A stretch of 47,468 bases of DNA, from assembly GCA_964641965.1 (NCBI GenBank), contig CAZXLD010000039.1:1-47468 (forward strand). The letters are read 5' to 3'. Within the stretch, counting starts at the first letter, position 1. Every line of letters starts with the position of its first letter. Position numbers and translations under genes: made by a program. Positions 6,699-15,902 of this stretch are shown here, piece after piece. The notes under the pieces are model-generated. The model ran no database searches. It saw nothing but the letters and a program-made list of their open reading frames with translations, and was not told the DNA's origin. Origin of the DNA: JAJDFU01 sp964641965. GTDB lineage: Bacteria; Bacteroidota; Bacteroidia; Chitinophagales; Saprospiraceae.

Positions 6699-8327
6699 TT
6701 AGAAGCGAGCCGATAATCCACCGATGACGTTAAATCCATAGGTAGGATAAAACTGCCAGCGCTGTCGCCTCACGTTGGCCAGGTTATTGAACTGCAGAAA
6801 GACACCAAAATTTTTGGAGATGAGATACTCTCCGCCAATACTCACATCAAACAGGGCATTCAGGTTTTCTGATCCTCCGTCAGAGGTGGGTACCGGAACT
6901 CCATTTTCCACAAAAACACTACCGACTAACTCCAGTTTGCCTTCCAGGGTAGTGTAGCGAGCTTCCGTATTTAGGATAAAAGAAGGCAGTTGCCAGGGCT
7001 TTTCATTGTTATCCAGATTGAAGAAGTTTTGGGTCAGGCTTCCTCCAATAGTAAAGTCCTTTCCAAAAGTGAAATCCAATTCCGCTACTATGCTTACCAC
7101 CGTCCCGGTATCGTAGATGACCTGAAAGCGCGGTATGGTATCCCCATTGTTCAGGAATAGAGCCAGATCGTCCACTGGTTTCCATTCCCCTTTCAAGCGG
7201 TAATTAATACCCAAAAACTCGCCTTGGACTCCGGCATACACATTGTAAAAGGTGGTATTCCGGATTTGAATTTGAGATTCCAGGAAGGGATTGTATTCCG
7301 TCAAACTTTGAAAAGTATTCTTCTGAAACCCACCCGTTCCGCCTGCAAGTACAGTCAGGTAATTACCGATTACCTTGACCGCCACCTCAATGTCCGGGAA
7401 AACTGCAAATTCATCATTGGAAAACCCTAATGATAAGCCCCCTTTGACCTTGAAGGCATCGGAATGATAGGTGTAGCTGCCGTTGAGTATAAAGTTGCTA
7501 AGGCTTTGATTGGCAGTATCCTTATATCCGGTCAAATCCGTTAACAATCCGATCGAAAGCGGATTCTTGTCATTGAACCACTTCGTACCCCGCAGGTCGA
7601 GAATCGCTCCGTTTTCCCGCGTTCCGAAGTTGTCGTCCATTAAGTAGAAGTCAAAGTCTGCTTTGTAGTCAAAATCACCCTGTGTCCGCGCATCGTTAAA
7701 GAAGGAAATGCCGCCTTTGAAGGTGGAAAACCGCTGCCGTACTTCATTTTGCTCGAAACTCAAGGCATCGCTGGTACTGTCAATGGGAAAGTTGTTGTAC
7801 CCAAAAAAATGGCGATAATCCAGGTCGTATCCGAAAGCTCCAATCAGGGCAAATCCCTGATCGAAATGATAGCCGCCACTCAAACCAAACCGATTGACAG
7901 CAAACCGTTGGTTTTCAACGTTTCGGTTATTATTGGAAGAGTGATGGAGCGCATTCAATCCGAACTCTATGTTGTCGTTATTCACATAGTAGGAACCTTC
8001 TCCAAACAAGGCGCTTGGATTTCCTCCACCCAGCCTGACATATCCATTGTACGCATCCGGTAGCTTCCCTCTCCGCAAGGAGATTGGCCGTATGCGAGGT
8101 GGTAAATATTCAACGAGCAAGGGTTTGGCATTGATTACATATTCCTGGGCCATACCTGCTGTATCCGGTTCGGGCAGACTGGGTTTGATTTCGATTTTTT
8201 TGGCTTCCGTTAGCTGGGCATCGAAATCTTTAAAAATCTCTACCTGTTCATTGCTGATCTGTCCTTGAAGAGACAACGCAAAAAAGCCCAGTATTGGCAG
8301 AGTATAGAAGAGTTTGCTGAGTTGCAT
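6699..8327 (-). CDS. Outer-membrane beta-barrel protein (TonB-receptor-like barrel, no plug)
   Basis: The ATG at 8325-8327 gives 542 residues with a Sec signal peptide (MQLSKLFYTLPILGFFALSLQG). A proline-rich linker follows (PPRIRPISLRRGKLPDAYNG, about 75-95). From about residue 95 the chain is a long series of alternating amphipathic strands with aromatic ends, finishing in GLSARF, a terminal aromatic as in outer-membrane barrels. No TonB box or plug domain is visible, so it is not a complete TonB-dependent receptor. It lies 39 bp downstream of the large TPR gene and is surely co-transcribed; a joint role at the outer membrane is inferred. An upstream in-frame TTG (8346-8348) would add seven residues but spoils the signal peptide. 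Confidence 0.75.
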   Translation of the reverse strand: MQLSKLFYTLPILGFFALSLQGQISNEQVEIFKDFDAQLTEAKKIEIKPSLPEPDTAGMAQEYVINAKPLLVEYLPPRIRPISLRRGKLPDAYNGYVRLGGGNPSALFGEGSYYVNNDNIEFGLNALHHSSNNNRNVENQRFAVNRFGLSGGYHFDQGFALIGAFGYDLDYRHFFGYNNFPIDSTSDALSFEQNEVRQRFSTFKGGISFFNDARTQGDFDYKADFDFYLMDDNFGTRENGAILDLRGTKWFNDKNPLSIGLLTDLTGYKDTANQSLSNFILNGSYTYHSDAFKVKGGLSLGFSNDEFAVFPDIEVAVKVIGNYLTVLAGGTGGFQKNTFQSLTEYNPFLESQIQIRNTTFYNVYAGVQGEFLGINYRLKGEWKPVDDLALFLNNGDTIPRFQVIYDTGTVVSIVAELDFTFGKDFTIGGSLTQNFFNLDNNEKPWQLPSFILNTEARYTTLEGKLELVGSVFVENGVPVPTSDGGSENLNALFDVSIGGEYLISKNFGVFLQFNNLANVRRQRWQFYPTYGFNVIGGLSARF

Positions 8328-8366
8328 GGTGTTGTTCAGGTTAATCAATCGAAAATTAGGTGTCGC

Positions 8367-11300
8367 TTACTGGCCTCCGCCTCCCGAGTTGTCCATAAAT
8401 TCTTGAGGGACAATGCCCTGGTCCAATCGGGATCCCTGTTCTATCTGTCGATTAATAGCTTGTAACTTGGCATTGGCTTCCTGAATGATCTGCTGGTCAC
8501 CACTGTAGTTTTCTAGCAGGGCTTCCAGTGCGGCGCGTGCATTAAGCAGATCGTTTTTGCGAGCGAAAATGTCCGACAGCAGCAAAACACTTTTGGCTAC
8601 CCAATATGGATAAGCAGAGCTTTCCCGATTGGCATTAATACAGAGTTCTTGAGCCTGATCCAGCTGGCCTTGTTGGTAATAGATACTGGCAATCAGGTAT
8701 CGGGCCTCTGCGGTTTGTTCGTTATCGCTTTTGGCAATGACCTCATTAAAGGCTTGCAGAGCAGTAAAAAAGTCATTTTGGTCGTAAGCCAATTTACCAA
8801 GGTAAAACTGGGCATTTGCAGCTTGCTGGTCAGTGGCCCCGGGGTTGTTAGCCACTCGGGCTGCCCATGTCCGAACCGCATTGGGATCCGGGATGCGATA
8901 GGCTGAGCGTAGAGCGCCCAATTGAGCCTCAAATTTTTGATCTTCGGAAAGCACGGATTGCTCGAGCTGGGTATAAAGGCCCAGTGATTTTGGAAAGTCC
9001 TGTGCGTAATTGTAAGCAATCAGGGCTGCCTTGTTCAGCGATTCTTGATAATATTGGCTTGGACCTGTATTTACCACGGCTTCATAATCGGCCAATGCTT
9101 GATTCCATTGTCCTAAAACACTGTAGCATTCACCTCGCTTGTAATAAGCTTCCAGGCGATGCCTTCCGTTCGGAAACTGTTGCAAGTAATTGGAATAGCC
9201 CGGAATAGCGCGATCGAAACTGCCATTTTGATATTGAATTTCTGCGGACTGGAAGGTGACGGAATCCCGAGCAATGGTACCTACATCCTGCCCCACCGAT
9301 TGCAGGAACGCCAAATATTCATCCGGGCGGGCCAGATCTTCGATATAAATTTCCTGCAAGGCAGCTAATGCCAGGCTGGACTCATCCGGGGTCGGGTTGT
9401 TCGATACTACCTGCTTGTAATAGTTGATAGATCGCTGCACATCGCCCATGTTATAGGAGATCAACCCCAACTTGATCAATCCCTGATTGACCAGGTTGGA
9501 AGAGGTCTTATACTGGGTGGTCAATTGCTGCAAGGGCGGGATCGCCTGTTGGAAACGCTGAATTTCCTGGTAGGTGCTACCCAGTTGGAAAAGGGCGTCG
9601 TCGGCCCATTCGGAGCGGGGGTAATTCTGGGCCAGGCGCTCCAGCGCCAGGATCTTTTCAGTGGTCCGTCCATTCAATCCTTCAATCAGGGCTTTTTGGT
9701 AAAGCGCATAAATGTAGCCATTGTATTTTCTGGAGATAGCCTCGTTGTAATAAGCTACCGCATCATTGTATTGGTTGCGTTTGAAATAACTATCCCCTGC
9801 GCGAATCACCGCATCCCCTAAAACCAGGCTGACCAATTTGGATTCGCCCAGGAATCGTCGATTGGCCTGTATACCCCGAACGGCTTCGCTAAAGTATCTT
9901 CCAGAAGAGGCATAATCCTGTTTTTTCAGGTAATCATACCCCAGCAGGTAATTTGCTGCCATGACCGAACTCTCGGGGGGTAAATTGCGCATGCCGGGAG
10001 CGGTTTGCAAAAACTGGTTGAGGTAGCGAATGCTTAAATCATAATTGCCTTCCTGGTAAGCGATGTCCCCCAGCCAAAAATTGCCTTGTACCCGGGTAGC
10101 CGGGTCATAGGGTAAATTGGCTGCCTGCTGAAAATAGTTTTTGGCCTCTATCCGCTGGTCGTCCCGAAGCAGTTGAATACCCCGGTATAACAACACTTTC
10201 TGATAAGTGGCCTGAAGCTCCGGGGTAGGATTTGGAATTTGTTGAATCAGGTTCAGCGCGCTCTCATAATCTCTGTAGTTGAGGAAGATCTTGCCCAACA
10301 ACTGCTGCCCTTCCGTATAGTAAGGTGAGGTCGGTGGCAGTTCCTGGAGCGCTTTGGAGGCTTCGTTGTAAGCTTGTAATTCGTAGGACAACTTCCCATA
10401 ATTGAATAAGGCATCCTGCTGCAACTGGGGATCAAAATTCAATCGGCTCGCCTTGCCCATGGCTGTCCAGGCGGAAGTCTTATCCCCAGCCTTTAAGTAG
10501 CAGTCTGCCAGGTAGTACATGGCATTTTGCCCCAATTCATCTTCTACATTGTAGAGTTCCTCAAAGTTCTTGATCGCTTTTCGATAGTTGCCCGTTTGGT
10601 ATTGGGTGAAAGCCACTTGGTAAAATTCCTCCTCCCGTAAGGTGGCCGAACGCTCGGCATAAGACTCCAAAAAAGGCAGTGCCTTTTCATACTCGCCCAA
10701 TTCGAAATACGATTGCCCCAACAGTTGATTAAGCTCTTTTTTGTTTTTCAAGCCGCGGTTGACTTCCAGGCGGGGTTCTACATACTCGATCAGGTCCTGA
10801 TAACGCCGTTGTGCAAACATGATCTGGGCTGCGTAGTAGGGGATGTAGTCATCGTATTTACCGGAGCTTTCCACCGTCCTGAAATGGGGCAGCGCTGCTT
10901 CGTAGTCGCCGTCAAAAAAGTAGCAAAGCCCCAGATAATAGTTAGTTGGATAGAAATATTGGTTTTCGATATCCTTGATCGGTATAAAGTTCTGCTTGGC
11001 TTTTTCGAATTCTTTCTGTACGAAATAGGAATAGCCGGTTTTGAACTGGATCTCCGACCGCTCTTTTTTGGGTAGGGAATTGAGCGGCGCTTTTTCAAAG
11101 AATTCAATTGCTTTTTTGTAGTTGCGAGCATTAAAATAATAGCTCCCCACCTCGACTAGAGCTTCATCCGCAATCGGATCTGGTGAATAGGTCCGGATAA
11201 AGTTGAGCGCCAAGACTTCTCCTTCCGGTCGTTCTAGGCGAATGGCACAGCGCGCCAACCCAAGTTCGGCTCGTGAAAGCAGGGTAGGTGCCTGGGGCTC

Positions 11301-11495
11301 GACCAGGTTTTCGGCCTTTTTAACCGTTTTCTTAAATGCTTTGTAGGCCTGATTGTAAAGCCCTTTTTTATAGAAGGAAACCCCGTCTTTATAATGCTTT
11401 TGAGCTTCCGTAAATACTTCCGTCTCCTGGGCCTGCACCAAGCCGCCGACGGAAAGGATTAGGAGCAATGCGCATATTCGAATGTATAAGAGCAT
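8367..11495 (-). CDS. Large periplasmic tetratricopeptide-repeat protein
   Basis: This 1042-residue protein starts with a Sec signal peptide (MLLYIRICALLLILSVGGLVQAQ). Almost the whole mature chain is TPR or TPR-like helical repeats, with the typical A-x3-Y/F...A...F pattern (for example YKKGLYNQAYKAFKKTVKKA near residue 40 and SFDRAIPGYSNYLQQFPNGR near 757). It ends in a glycine-rich tail (NSGGGGQ). TPR scaffolds bind peptides or partner proteins. With the barrel gene directly downstream it may act as the periplasmic part of an outer-membrane assembly, export or secretion complex. That role is inferred from pairing, not from a recognised family. A 240-bp upstream gap separates it from rocD and should hold the operon promoter. 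Confidence 0.85.
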   Translation of the reverse strand: MLLYIRICALLLILSVGGLVQAQETEVFTEAQKHYKDGVSFYKKGLYNQAYKAFKKTVKKAENLVEPQAPTLLSRAELGLARCAIRLERPEGEVLALNFIRTYSPDPIADEALVEVGSYYFNARNYKKAIEFFEKAPLNSLPKKERSEIQFKTGYSYFVQKEFEKAKQNFIPIKDIENQYFYPTNYYLGLCYFFDGDYEAALPHFRTVESSGKYDDYIPYYAAQIMFAQRRYQDLIEYVEPRLEVNRGLKNKKELNQLLGQSYFELGEYEKALPFLESYAERSATLREEEFYQVAFTQYQTGNYRKAIKNFEELYNVEDELGQNAMYYLADCYLKAGDKTSAWTAMGKASRLNFDPQLQQDALFNYGKLSYELQAYNEASKALQELPPTSPYYTEGQQLLGKIFLNYRDYESALNLIQQIPNPTPELQATYQKVLLYRGIQLLRDDQRIEAKNYFQQAANLPYDPATRVQGNFWLGDIAYQEGNYDLSIRYLNQFLQTAPGMRNLPPESSVMAANYLLGYDYLKKQDYASSGRYFSEAVRGIQANRRFLGESKLVSLVLGDAVIRAGDSYFKRNQYNDAVAYYNEAISRKYNGYIYALYQKALIEGLNGRTTEKILALERLAQNYPRSEWADDALFQLGSTYQEIQRFQQAIPPLQQLTTQYKTSSNLVNQGLIKLGLISYNMGDVQRSINYYKQVVSNNPTPDESSLALAALQEIYIEDLARPDEYLAFLQSVGQDVGTIARDSVTFQSAEIQYQNGSFDRAIPGYSNYLQQFPNGRHRLEAYYKRGECYSVLGQWNQALADYEAVVNTGPSQYYQESLNKAALIAYNYAQDFPKSLGLYTQLEQSVLSEDQKFEAQLGALRSAYRIPDPNAVRTWAARVANNPGATDQQAANAQFYLGKLAYDQNDFFTALQAFNEVIAKSDNEQTAEARYLIASIYYQQGQLDQAQELCINANRESSAYPYWVAKSVLLLSDIFARKNDLLNARAALEALLENYSGDQQIIQEANAKLQAINRQIEQGSRLDQGIVPQEFMDNSGGGGQ

Positions 11496-11735
11496 AGGTG
11501 AATATGGTTTTCAAATGTCTCGGCAATTTAAGAATGGGTGGAAAAATTTCTCATTTGTTTCCGACCGACTAAAGTCGAAATCAAAGCCTGATCCGGAACA
11601 TTTCTATCCAAAAAAGCGTGCTATTAATTCTGAACTCAATTCTTTCCTGTTAGGAAATAAACTTTCCCCGATTGCCCGTTATTGTTGGGCACTTCATTTT
11701 GGAAGCGTCCTTGACCGCATTTTCCAGGACCTTAC

Positions 11736-12983
11736 TTAGCCCGGTTGGTGGTTTAGAATCGTCTGTTCAATGATTGCACAACACTGATTCAACTCTTCTT
11801 CCGTGATTACGAGCGGTGGGGCAAAACGGATAATGTTTCCATGAGTAGGCTTGGCCAACAAACCGTTCTCAGCCATCTCCAGGCAGATGTTCCAGGCCGT
11901 TTTACTGTCCTCCTCATCGTTAATGACGATCGCGTTCAAGAGCCCCATGCCTCGCACCAAGGTTACCAGATCCGATTTTTGTACCAGATTGTTCTCGATG
12001 CGAGCCCGGAAATGCGCGCCTAATCGAGCAGCGTTTTCAGCTAATTGCTCATCGCGGATTACTTCCAGGGCTGCCATGGCTACCCTGCAAGCCAGGGGAT
12101 TTCCTCCGAAGGTGGAACCGTGTTCGCCCGGGCGGATGGTCAACATAATCTCATCTCGGGCAAGGACCGCAGATACGGGCAATACGCCTCCCGATAAGGC
12201 TTTACCTAAAATTAGGATATCTGGTTTGAAACCGAAATGGTCGCAGCAGAGTAACGCTCCAGTCCGGGCAATCCCGGTCTGCACCTCATCGGCAATGAAC
12301 AAGACCTTTTTCTGGCGGCAAAGTTCGAAAGCTTTAGGTAGGTAATCAGCATCAGGTACCACTACTCCGGCCTCCCCCTGGATGGGCTCTACCATAAATC
12401 CAGCCACATTAGGATCTTCTAGTGCGGTTTCAAGTGCTTCTAGGTCATTGTAAGGAATGATCTCATAACCAGGCATATAGGGGCCGAAGTTTCGAGTACT
12501 TCCTGAATCCGTGGAGGAAGAGATGGCGGCGAGGGTCCGTCCCCAAAAATTGCCAGTCACAAAAATGATCTTAGCCTGATTGGCAGGAATACCTTTTACC
12601 TCATACGCCCATTTGCGGCACAGTTTGATGGCCGTTTCTCCGCCTTCCACGCCGGTATTCATGGGGAGTACACGATCATACCCAAAGAATTCGGTAATGA
12701 AGCGTTCGTATTCGCCTAACACATCGTTGTGAAAGGCCCGGGAGGTTAAGGTGAGACGATCGGCCTGCTCGTCCAGCGCAGCCACGATATGCGGATGGCA
12801 ATGCCCCTGATTGACTGCAGAGTAAGCCGATAAAAAGTCGAAGTATTTTTTGCCTTCCACATCCCAGACATGGACGCCCCGTCCTTTTGACAAGACAACG
12901 GGGAGTGGATGGTAATTGTGGGCGCCATGGCAGTCTTCCAAATTCATCAACTCCTGGGCCGAACGCACTGAATCCTGAATCAT
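11736..12983 (-). CDS. rocD: Ornithine--oxo-acid aminotransferase
   Basis: This 415-residue class III PLP aminotransferase is typical of ornithine delta-aminotransferases: N-terminal HNYHPLPVVLSKGRGVHVWD, then NTGVEGGETAIKL, FWGRTLAAISSSTD, EPIQGEAGVVVP, ADEVQTGIARTG, and the PLP lysine in LILGKALSGGVLPVSAV, followed by HGSTFGGNPLACRVA. It converts ornithine and an oxo acid such as 2-oxoglutarate to glutamate semialdehyde, linking arginine breakdown to proline and glutamate. It is cytosolic. The gene is monocistronic by spacing. Upstream bases contain a small hairpin (12998-13010) and two GTAAC/GTTAC dyads that could be regulatory. Confidence 0.93.
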   Translation of the reverse strand: MIQDSVRSAQELMNLEDCHGAHNYHPLPVVLSKGRGVHVWDVEGKKYFDFLSAYSAVNQGHCHPHIVAALDEQADRLTLTSRAFHNDVLGEYERFITEFFGYDRVLPMNTGVEGGETAIKLCRKWAYEVKGIPANQAKIIFVTGNFWGRTLAAISSSTDSGSTRNFGPYMPGYEIIPYNDLEALETALEDPNVAGFMVEPIQGEAGVVVPDADYLPKAFELCRQKKVLFIADEVQTGIARTGALLCCDHFGFKPDILILGKALSGGVLPVSAVLARDEIMLTIRPGEHGSTFGGNPLACRVAMAALEVIRDEQLAENAARLGAHFRARIENNLVQKSDLVTLVRGMGLLNAIVINDEEDSKTAWNICLEMAENGLLAKPTHGNIIRFAPPLVITEEELNQCCAIIEQTILNHQPG

Positions 12984-13402
12984 ATCCGTTTATTTTGGAG
13001 GGTTTCCCTCTATCCTTTCTATTGATCAACCTAACGGTAACAAGGTTACAAAAATCCGAGTCAACGCACGCGTTCCCTCGGTAAATTTTTGACGGATGAC
13101 CCAAAGCTTTGAATAAAGAAAGCAAAAGGAAAATGCGAAGCTGCCTTTTCAAGGACTTGAGCGTCCTGGATTCTATTTCTAGCAGAAAACATTTGGCGAA
13201 ATAACAATTAGTAACTGATGTTACCCACCAATTCAACGAATCGAAATAGACTTTGGACAAGTAGATGTTAGAGGGCAGATCATCTATCTAGATGCTTAGC
13301 GATTTTTTATCTTCTAAAAATCTACAGTCTAATGCCATTTTCATTTGACTGTGTGGTTTGGGCTTCTGGCATCTCACCAACATGGAATTTGCGTAGGGTC
13401 GG
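12984..13402. other. Intergenic region upstream of rocD with several dyads
   Basis: No gene is supportable in these 419 bases. Visible structures are GAGGG-ttt-CCCTC at 12998-13010 (leader hairpin of rocD), GTAAC-aag-GTTAC at 13037-13049, GTAAC-tgat-GTTAC at 13211-13224, and the palindrome CATCTATCTAGATG at 13281-13294. The last lies 3' of the DUF389 gene. I could not identify a clear intrinsic terminator for that gene. Confidence 0.4.
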
Positions 13403-14869
13403 TTAGTAATTCACCAATTGAAGCGTATCCAATTCAATCCGGAGCTTGAGGTAGTCCATCAGTTTTGCTTCTTCCTTCCTGCGCGTATACGAACTGATCG
13501 TCCGGTCCCATTTCACCAAAAAAGTGGGAAAAACCATGGGCTTCCGTTCGTTATCCAATTCGATAGATCGGGCAAAACCCATCTTCTCAATGTTGGGGAA
13601 CAGGACTTCTAATTCAGAAGAGTATCTCATGAAGGCGACGGAGTCTTCTTTCAACTTGGCCAACCTGATTTTTAGGCCCTCAAGTTCTTTTTCTTGTTCG
13701 GTTTTAGCTTTTTCCACCGCCTCATAACTTTGGGCCAACTGACCTAGGTCGGTGAGTTCCCGTTCCATCTGCGCCAATTGGTCTAAGCCCACATCCGGAT
13801 CCTGGAAGAGCGATAACTCCAAATCGGATAGGCCGTTTTGTTCTAGGCTGGCATATAGGTAGTCGGTAGAGTCTTCCTGGATGGGCTTGCCAAACAATTC
13901 TATTATCAGAATTCGGGAGGTATCTGTCTCAATTACCCGATGACCAAGGGAATGTGTGGCACTTTCAGGACCAAAGTGTTCATTCAGAAAGGCTTGTATT
14001 TGTCGCTTTTCTCGTTGTTCCCCCAATACATTCAATAAAATGATGATGCTGGGAATCACCAAGATAATTGTCGCCAGGACCGTGATCCAGGTGGCACGTC
14101 GAGCTTCTGACGGATCCATAAACCGCTTATAGGGAAAGCGGAGGTAGCGCACCATGATATAAGTAGTCAGGGCGATAAAAAAAGAGTTGAGGAAGAAGAG
14201 GTAGAACGAGTTTAGTGCGATGTTGATATCTCCTTTGGCCAGTCCGAAGCCAGAAACACAGAGCGGAGGCATAAGCGCTGTTGCAATAGCCACGCCCGGT
14301 ATGGCACTGCCTTTGTCTTTTCGAGAAATAGAAATGATACCCGCTAAACCCCCGAATATAGCGACCAAACAGTCCAGAATGGTCGGTGCGGTACGTGACG
14401 CTATGGCGTCGGTGATTTGGCCTAGTGGAGAAATAGAAAAATAAAAGAAGCTGGTGGCTAAAGCAATGAGGACCGCAATACCAAAATGCCGGCCTGAAAT
14501 GAGAAGTGCCTCCTTGTCGTTAGTGCCCACTGCCAGACCGATACCCAGAATAGGCGCCATAAGCGGAGAGATCAACATAGCTCCGATAATAACCGCATCG
14601 GAATCCTGATCCAGACCAATGGAAGCCACAATAATGGAGGCCATCAACAGCCAGGCGTTGGACCCGCGCATCCGTTTGCTGTTGCGGATATATATGATTG
14701 TCCCCTCTCTGTCCAGGCCAGATTCCAGGTTGAAAAAATCCTCAAACCATTTCCGAATAGCGTCATAAACTTCCCGAATCAAGATCTGACGAGACTTGGT
14801 GGGCTGGACGGGAAATGTGGGCTCTGTAGACTCCCCAGCTTTGTTGGACGGGTCAGGAAGCTTGGACAT
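13403..14869 (-). CDS. DUF389-family (TIGR00341-like) membrane protein with C-terminal coiled coil
   Basis: The ATG at 14867-14869 gives 488 residues. After a hydrophilic N-terminus comes the DUF389 hydrophobic core: SNAWLLMASIIVASIGLDQDSDAVIIGAMLISPLMAPILGIG, then several more membrane segments up to about residue 285 (including PGVAIATALMPPLCVSGFGLA). The last 180 residues are soluble, with a heptad-like stretch (LAQMERELTDLGQLAQSYEAVEKAKTEQEKELEGLKIRL) that predicts a coiled coil. The family has no settled function. The start overlaps the end of the upstream LolD-type gene by 17 bases, which implies translational coupling. A TTG seven codons upstream is a weaker alternative start. Confidence 0.85.
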   Translation of the reverse strand: MSKLPDPSNKAGESTEPTFPVQPTKSRQILIREVYDAIRKWFEDFFNLESGLDREGTIIYIRNSKRMRGSNAWLLMASIIVASIGLDQDSDAVIIGAMLISPLMAPILGIGLAVGTNDKEALLISGRHFGIAVLIALATSFFYFSISPLGQITDAIASRTAPTILDCLVAIFGGLAGIISISRKDKGSAIPGVAIATALMPPLCVSGFGLAKGDINIALNSFYLFFLNSFFIALTTYIMVRYLRFPYKRFMDPSEARRATWITVLATIILVIPSIIILLNVLGEQREKRQIQAFLNEHFGPESATHSLGHRVIETDTSRILIIELFGKPIQEDSTDYLYASLEQNGLSDLELSLFQDPDVGLDQLAQMERELTDLGQLAQSYEAVEKAKTEQEKELEGLKIRLAKLKEDSVAFMRYSSELEVLFPNIEKMGFARSIELDNERKPMVFPTFLVKWDRTISSYTRRKEEAKLMDYLKLRIELDTLQLVNY

Positions 14870-15521
14870 GCTTGTGAATTTGACCGTCAACTATATTTAA
14901 ACTTCGATCACTCATGGCAGCCAGTTCGGTGTTGTGGGTCACGATGATGAACGTTTGTTGGAAGTCGGCGCGGAGTTGTAATAACAACCGGTGCAGCTCA
15001 CTTGATGAACCGGAATCCAGGTTGCCGGTGGGCTCGTCTGCAAGTACAACAGCCGGTCGGTTGATCAGTGCTCGTGCCACGGCTACGCGCTGTTTTTCAC
15101 CTCCTGACAATTGACCGGGCTTGTGTTCTTTTCGGGATTCCAGCCCCAAGTAGGTCAATAATTCTGTGGCTCTGGCACGAACCGCCTTTTCTTTGGTGCC
15201 GGCCAAAAAGCCTGGAATACAGACATTCTCCAGCGCCGTGAATTCGGGGAGCAGATGGTGGAACTGAAATACGAAACCAATTTCCCGATTTCGAAAATGA
15301 GCGAGTTTATTGCCATTCAGCTGCTCGACCGCTTGGTTATTGATCGTAACCTGACCTTCATCGTAGGTGTCCAGTGTGCCTAATATGTGCAGTAGGGTGC
15401 TTTTACCCGCACCGGACTTACCGGTAATGGCTACGATTTCTCCTTTAGCCACTTCCAGGTCAATACCCTTCAAAACCAGTAAAGAGCCATAGGACTTACG
15501 TACATTCTTTGCGCTTACCAA
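14853..15521 (-). CDS. lolD: ABC transporter ATP-binding protein, LolD type
   Basis: This 222-residue ATPase carries every ABC motif: Walker A GKSGAGKST (about 34-42), Q-loop FVFQFHHLLPEFTALENV, signature LSGGEKQR (about 138), Walker B VVLADEPTGNLDS and H-loop VTHN. The sequence is closest to LolD, which powers release of lipoproteins from the inner membrane for transfer to the outer membrane. No LolC/E permease gene is adjacent; instead the 3' end overlaps a DUF389 gene by 17 bases. The start must be the TTG at 15519-15521 (MVSAKNVRKSYG), because there is no in-frame ATG between the upstream stop and the first conserved strand. Confidence 0.85.
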   Translation of the reverse strand: MVSAKNVRKSYGSLLVLKGIDLEVAKGEIVAITGKSGAGKSTLLHILGTLDTYDEGQVTINNQAVEQLNGNKLAHFRNREIGFVFQFHHLLPEFTALENVCIPGFLAGTKEKAVRARATELLTYLGLESRKEHKPGQLSGGEKQRVAVARALINRPAVVLADEPTGNLDSGSSSELHRLLLQLRADFQQTFIIVTHNTELAAMSDRSLNIVDGQIHKHVQAS

Positions 15522-15671
15522 GTCAGAAATTTTTAAGCCCTAAATATACAATTAGCGGGAATAGAATTTGTGTTGCCTGCTAGGGATGCTAGAATAGATC
15601 GGCATAGCCACCAAACTTTTGGGAGGGGATTTCCTCTGATCGTGATTACAATGTTCTTTCTTCCATTAAAA

Positions 15672-15699
15672 AGAGCGAATGCCTGGAAGGCTTCGCTCT
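15672..15699 (-). terminator. Hairpin with U-run on the minus strand, upstream of lolD
   Basis: Arms AGAGCGAA (15672-15679) and TTCGCTCT (15692-15699) pair perfectly, with an inner GCCT-gga-AGGC helix. Read on the minus strand the hairpin is followed by UUUUU, so it looks like an intrinsic terminator. No gene ends just before it: the nearest downstream minus-strand gene is lolD at 15521. It may end a small RNA or act as an attenuator in the lolD leader. Confidence 0.55.
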
Positions 15700-15723
15700 C
15701 AAAGAAATCACCCGACTGTAAAA

Positions 15724-15752
15724 TAACGTTCTGCCTGAAAGGCAACACGTTA
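15724..15752. other. Second hairpin sharing the same apical sequence
   Basis: TAACGT (15724-15729) pairs with ACGTTA (15747-15752), and inside it TGCCT-gaa-AGGCA forms an apex. The apex GCCTGAAAGGC nearly equals the GCCTGGAAGGC apex of the neighbouring hairpin at 15681-15691. Confidence 0.5.
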
Positions 15753-15902
15753 ACTACAAAACTTTATTGCTCTTTAAACATTAGTTCGATTCAAAACAGA
15801 TTTGTGTTTGGACAAGATAACATAAAATTAATTTGACGTTAAGGAATTTTAAGAAAAAATCCTTGACAAAATAATTTCTCATTTTCCCTTCAACCAAAGA
15901 AC

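Noticed and set aside
12676..13260. 194-codon minus-strand open frame
   Set aside because: It mostly overlaps rocD on the same strand in another frame and has no recognisable domain.
15533..15748. 71-codon minus-strand open frame
   Set aside because: It runs through two strong hairpins, one with a U-run, so a structured RNA or terminator explains the region better.
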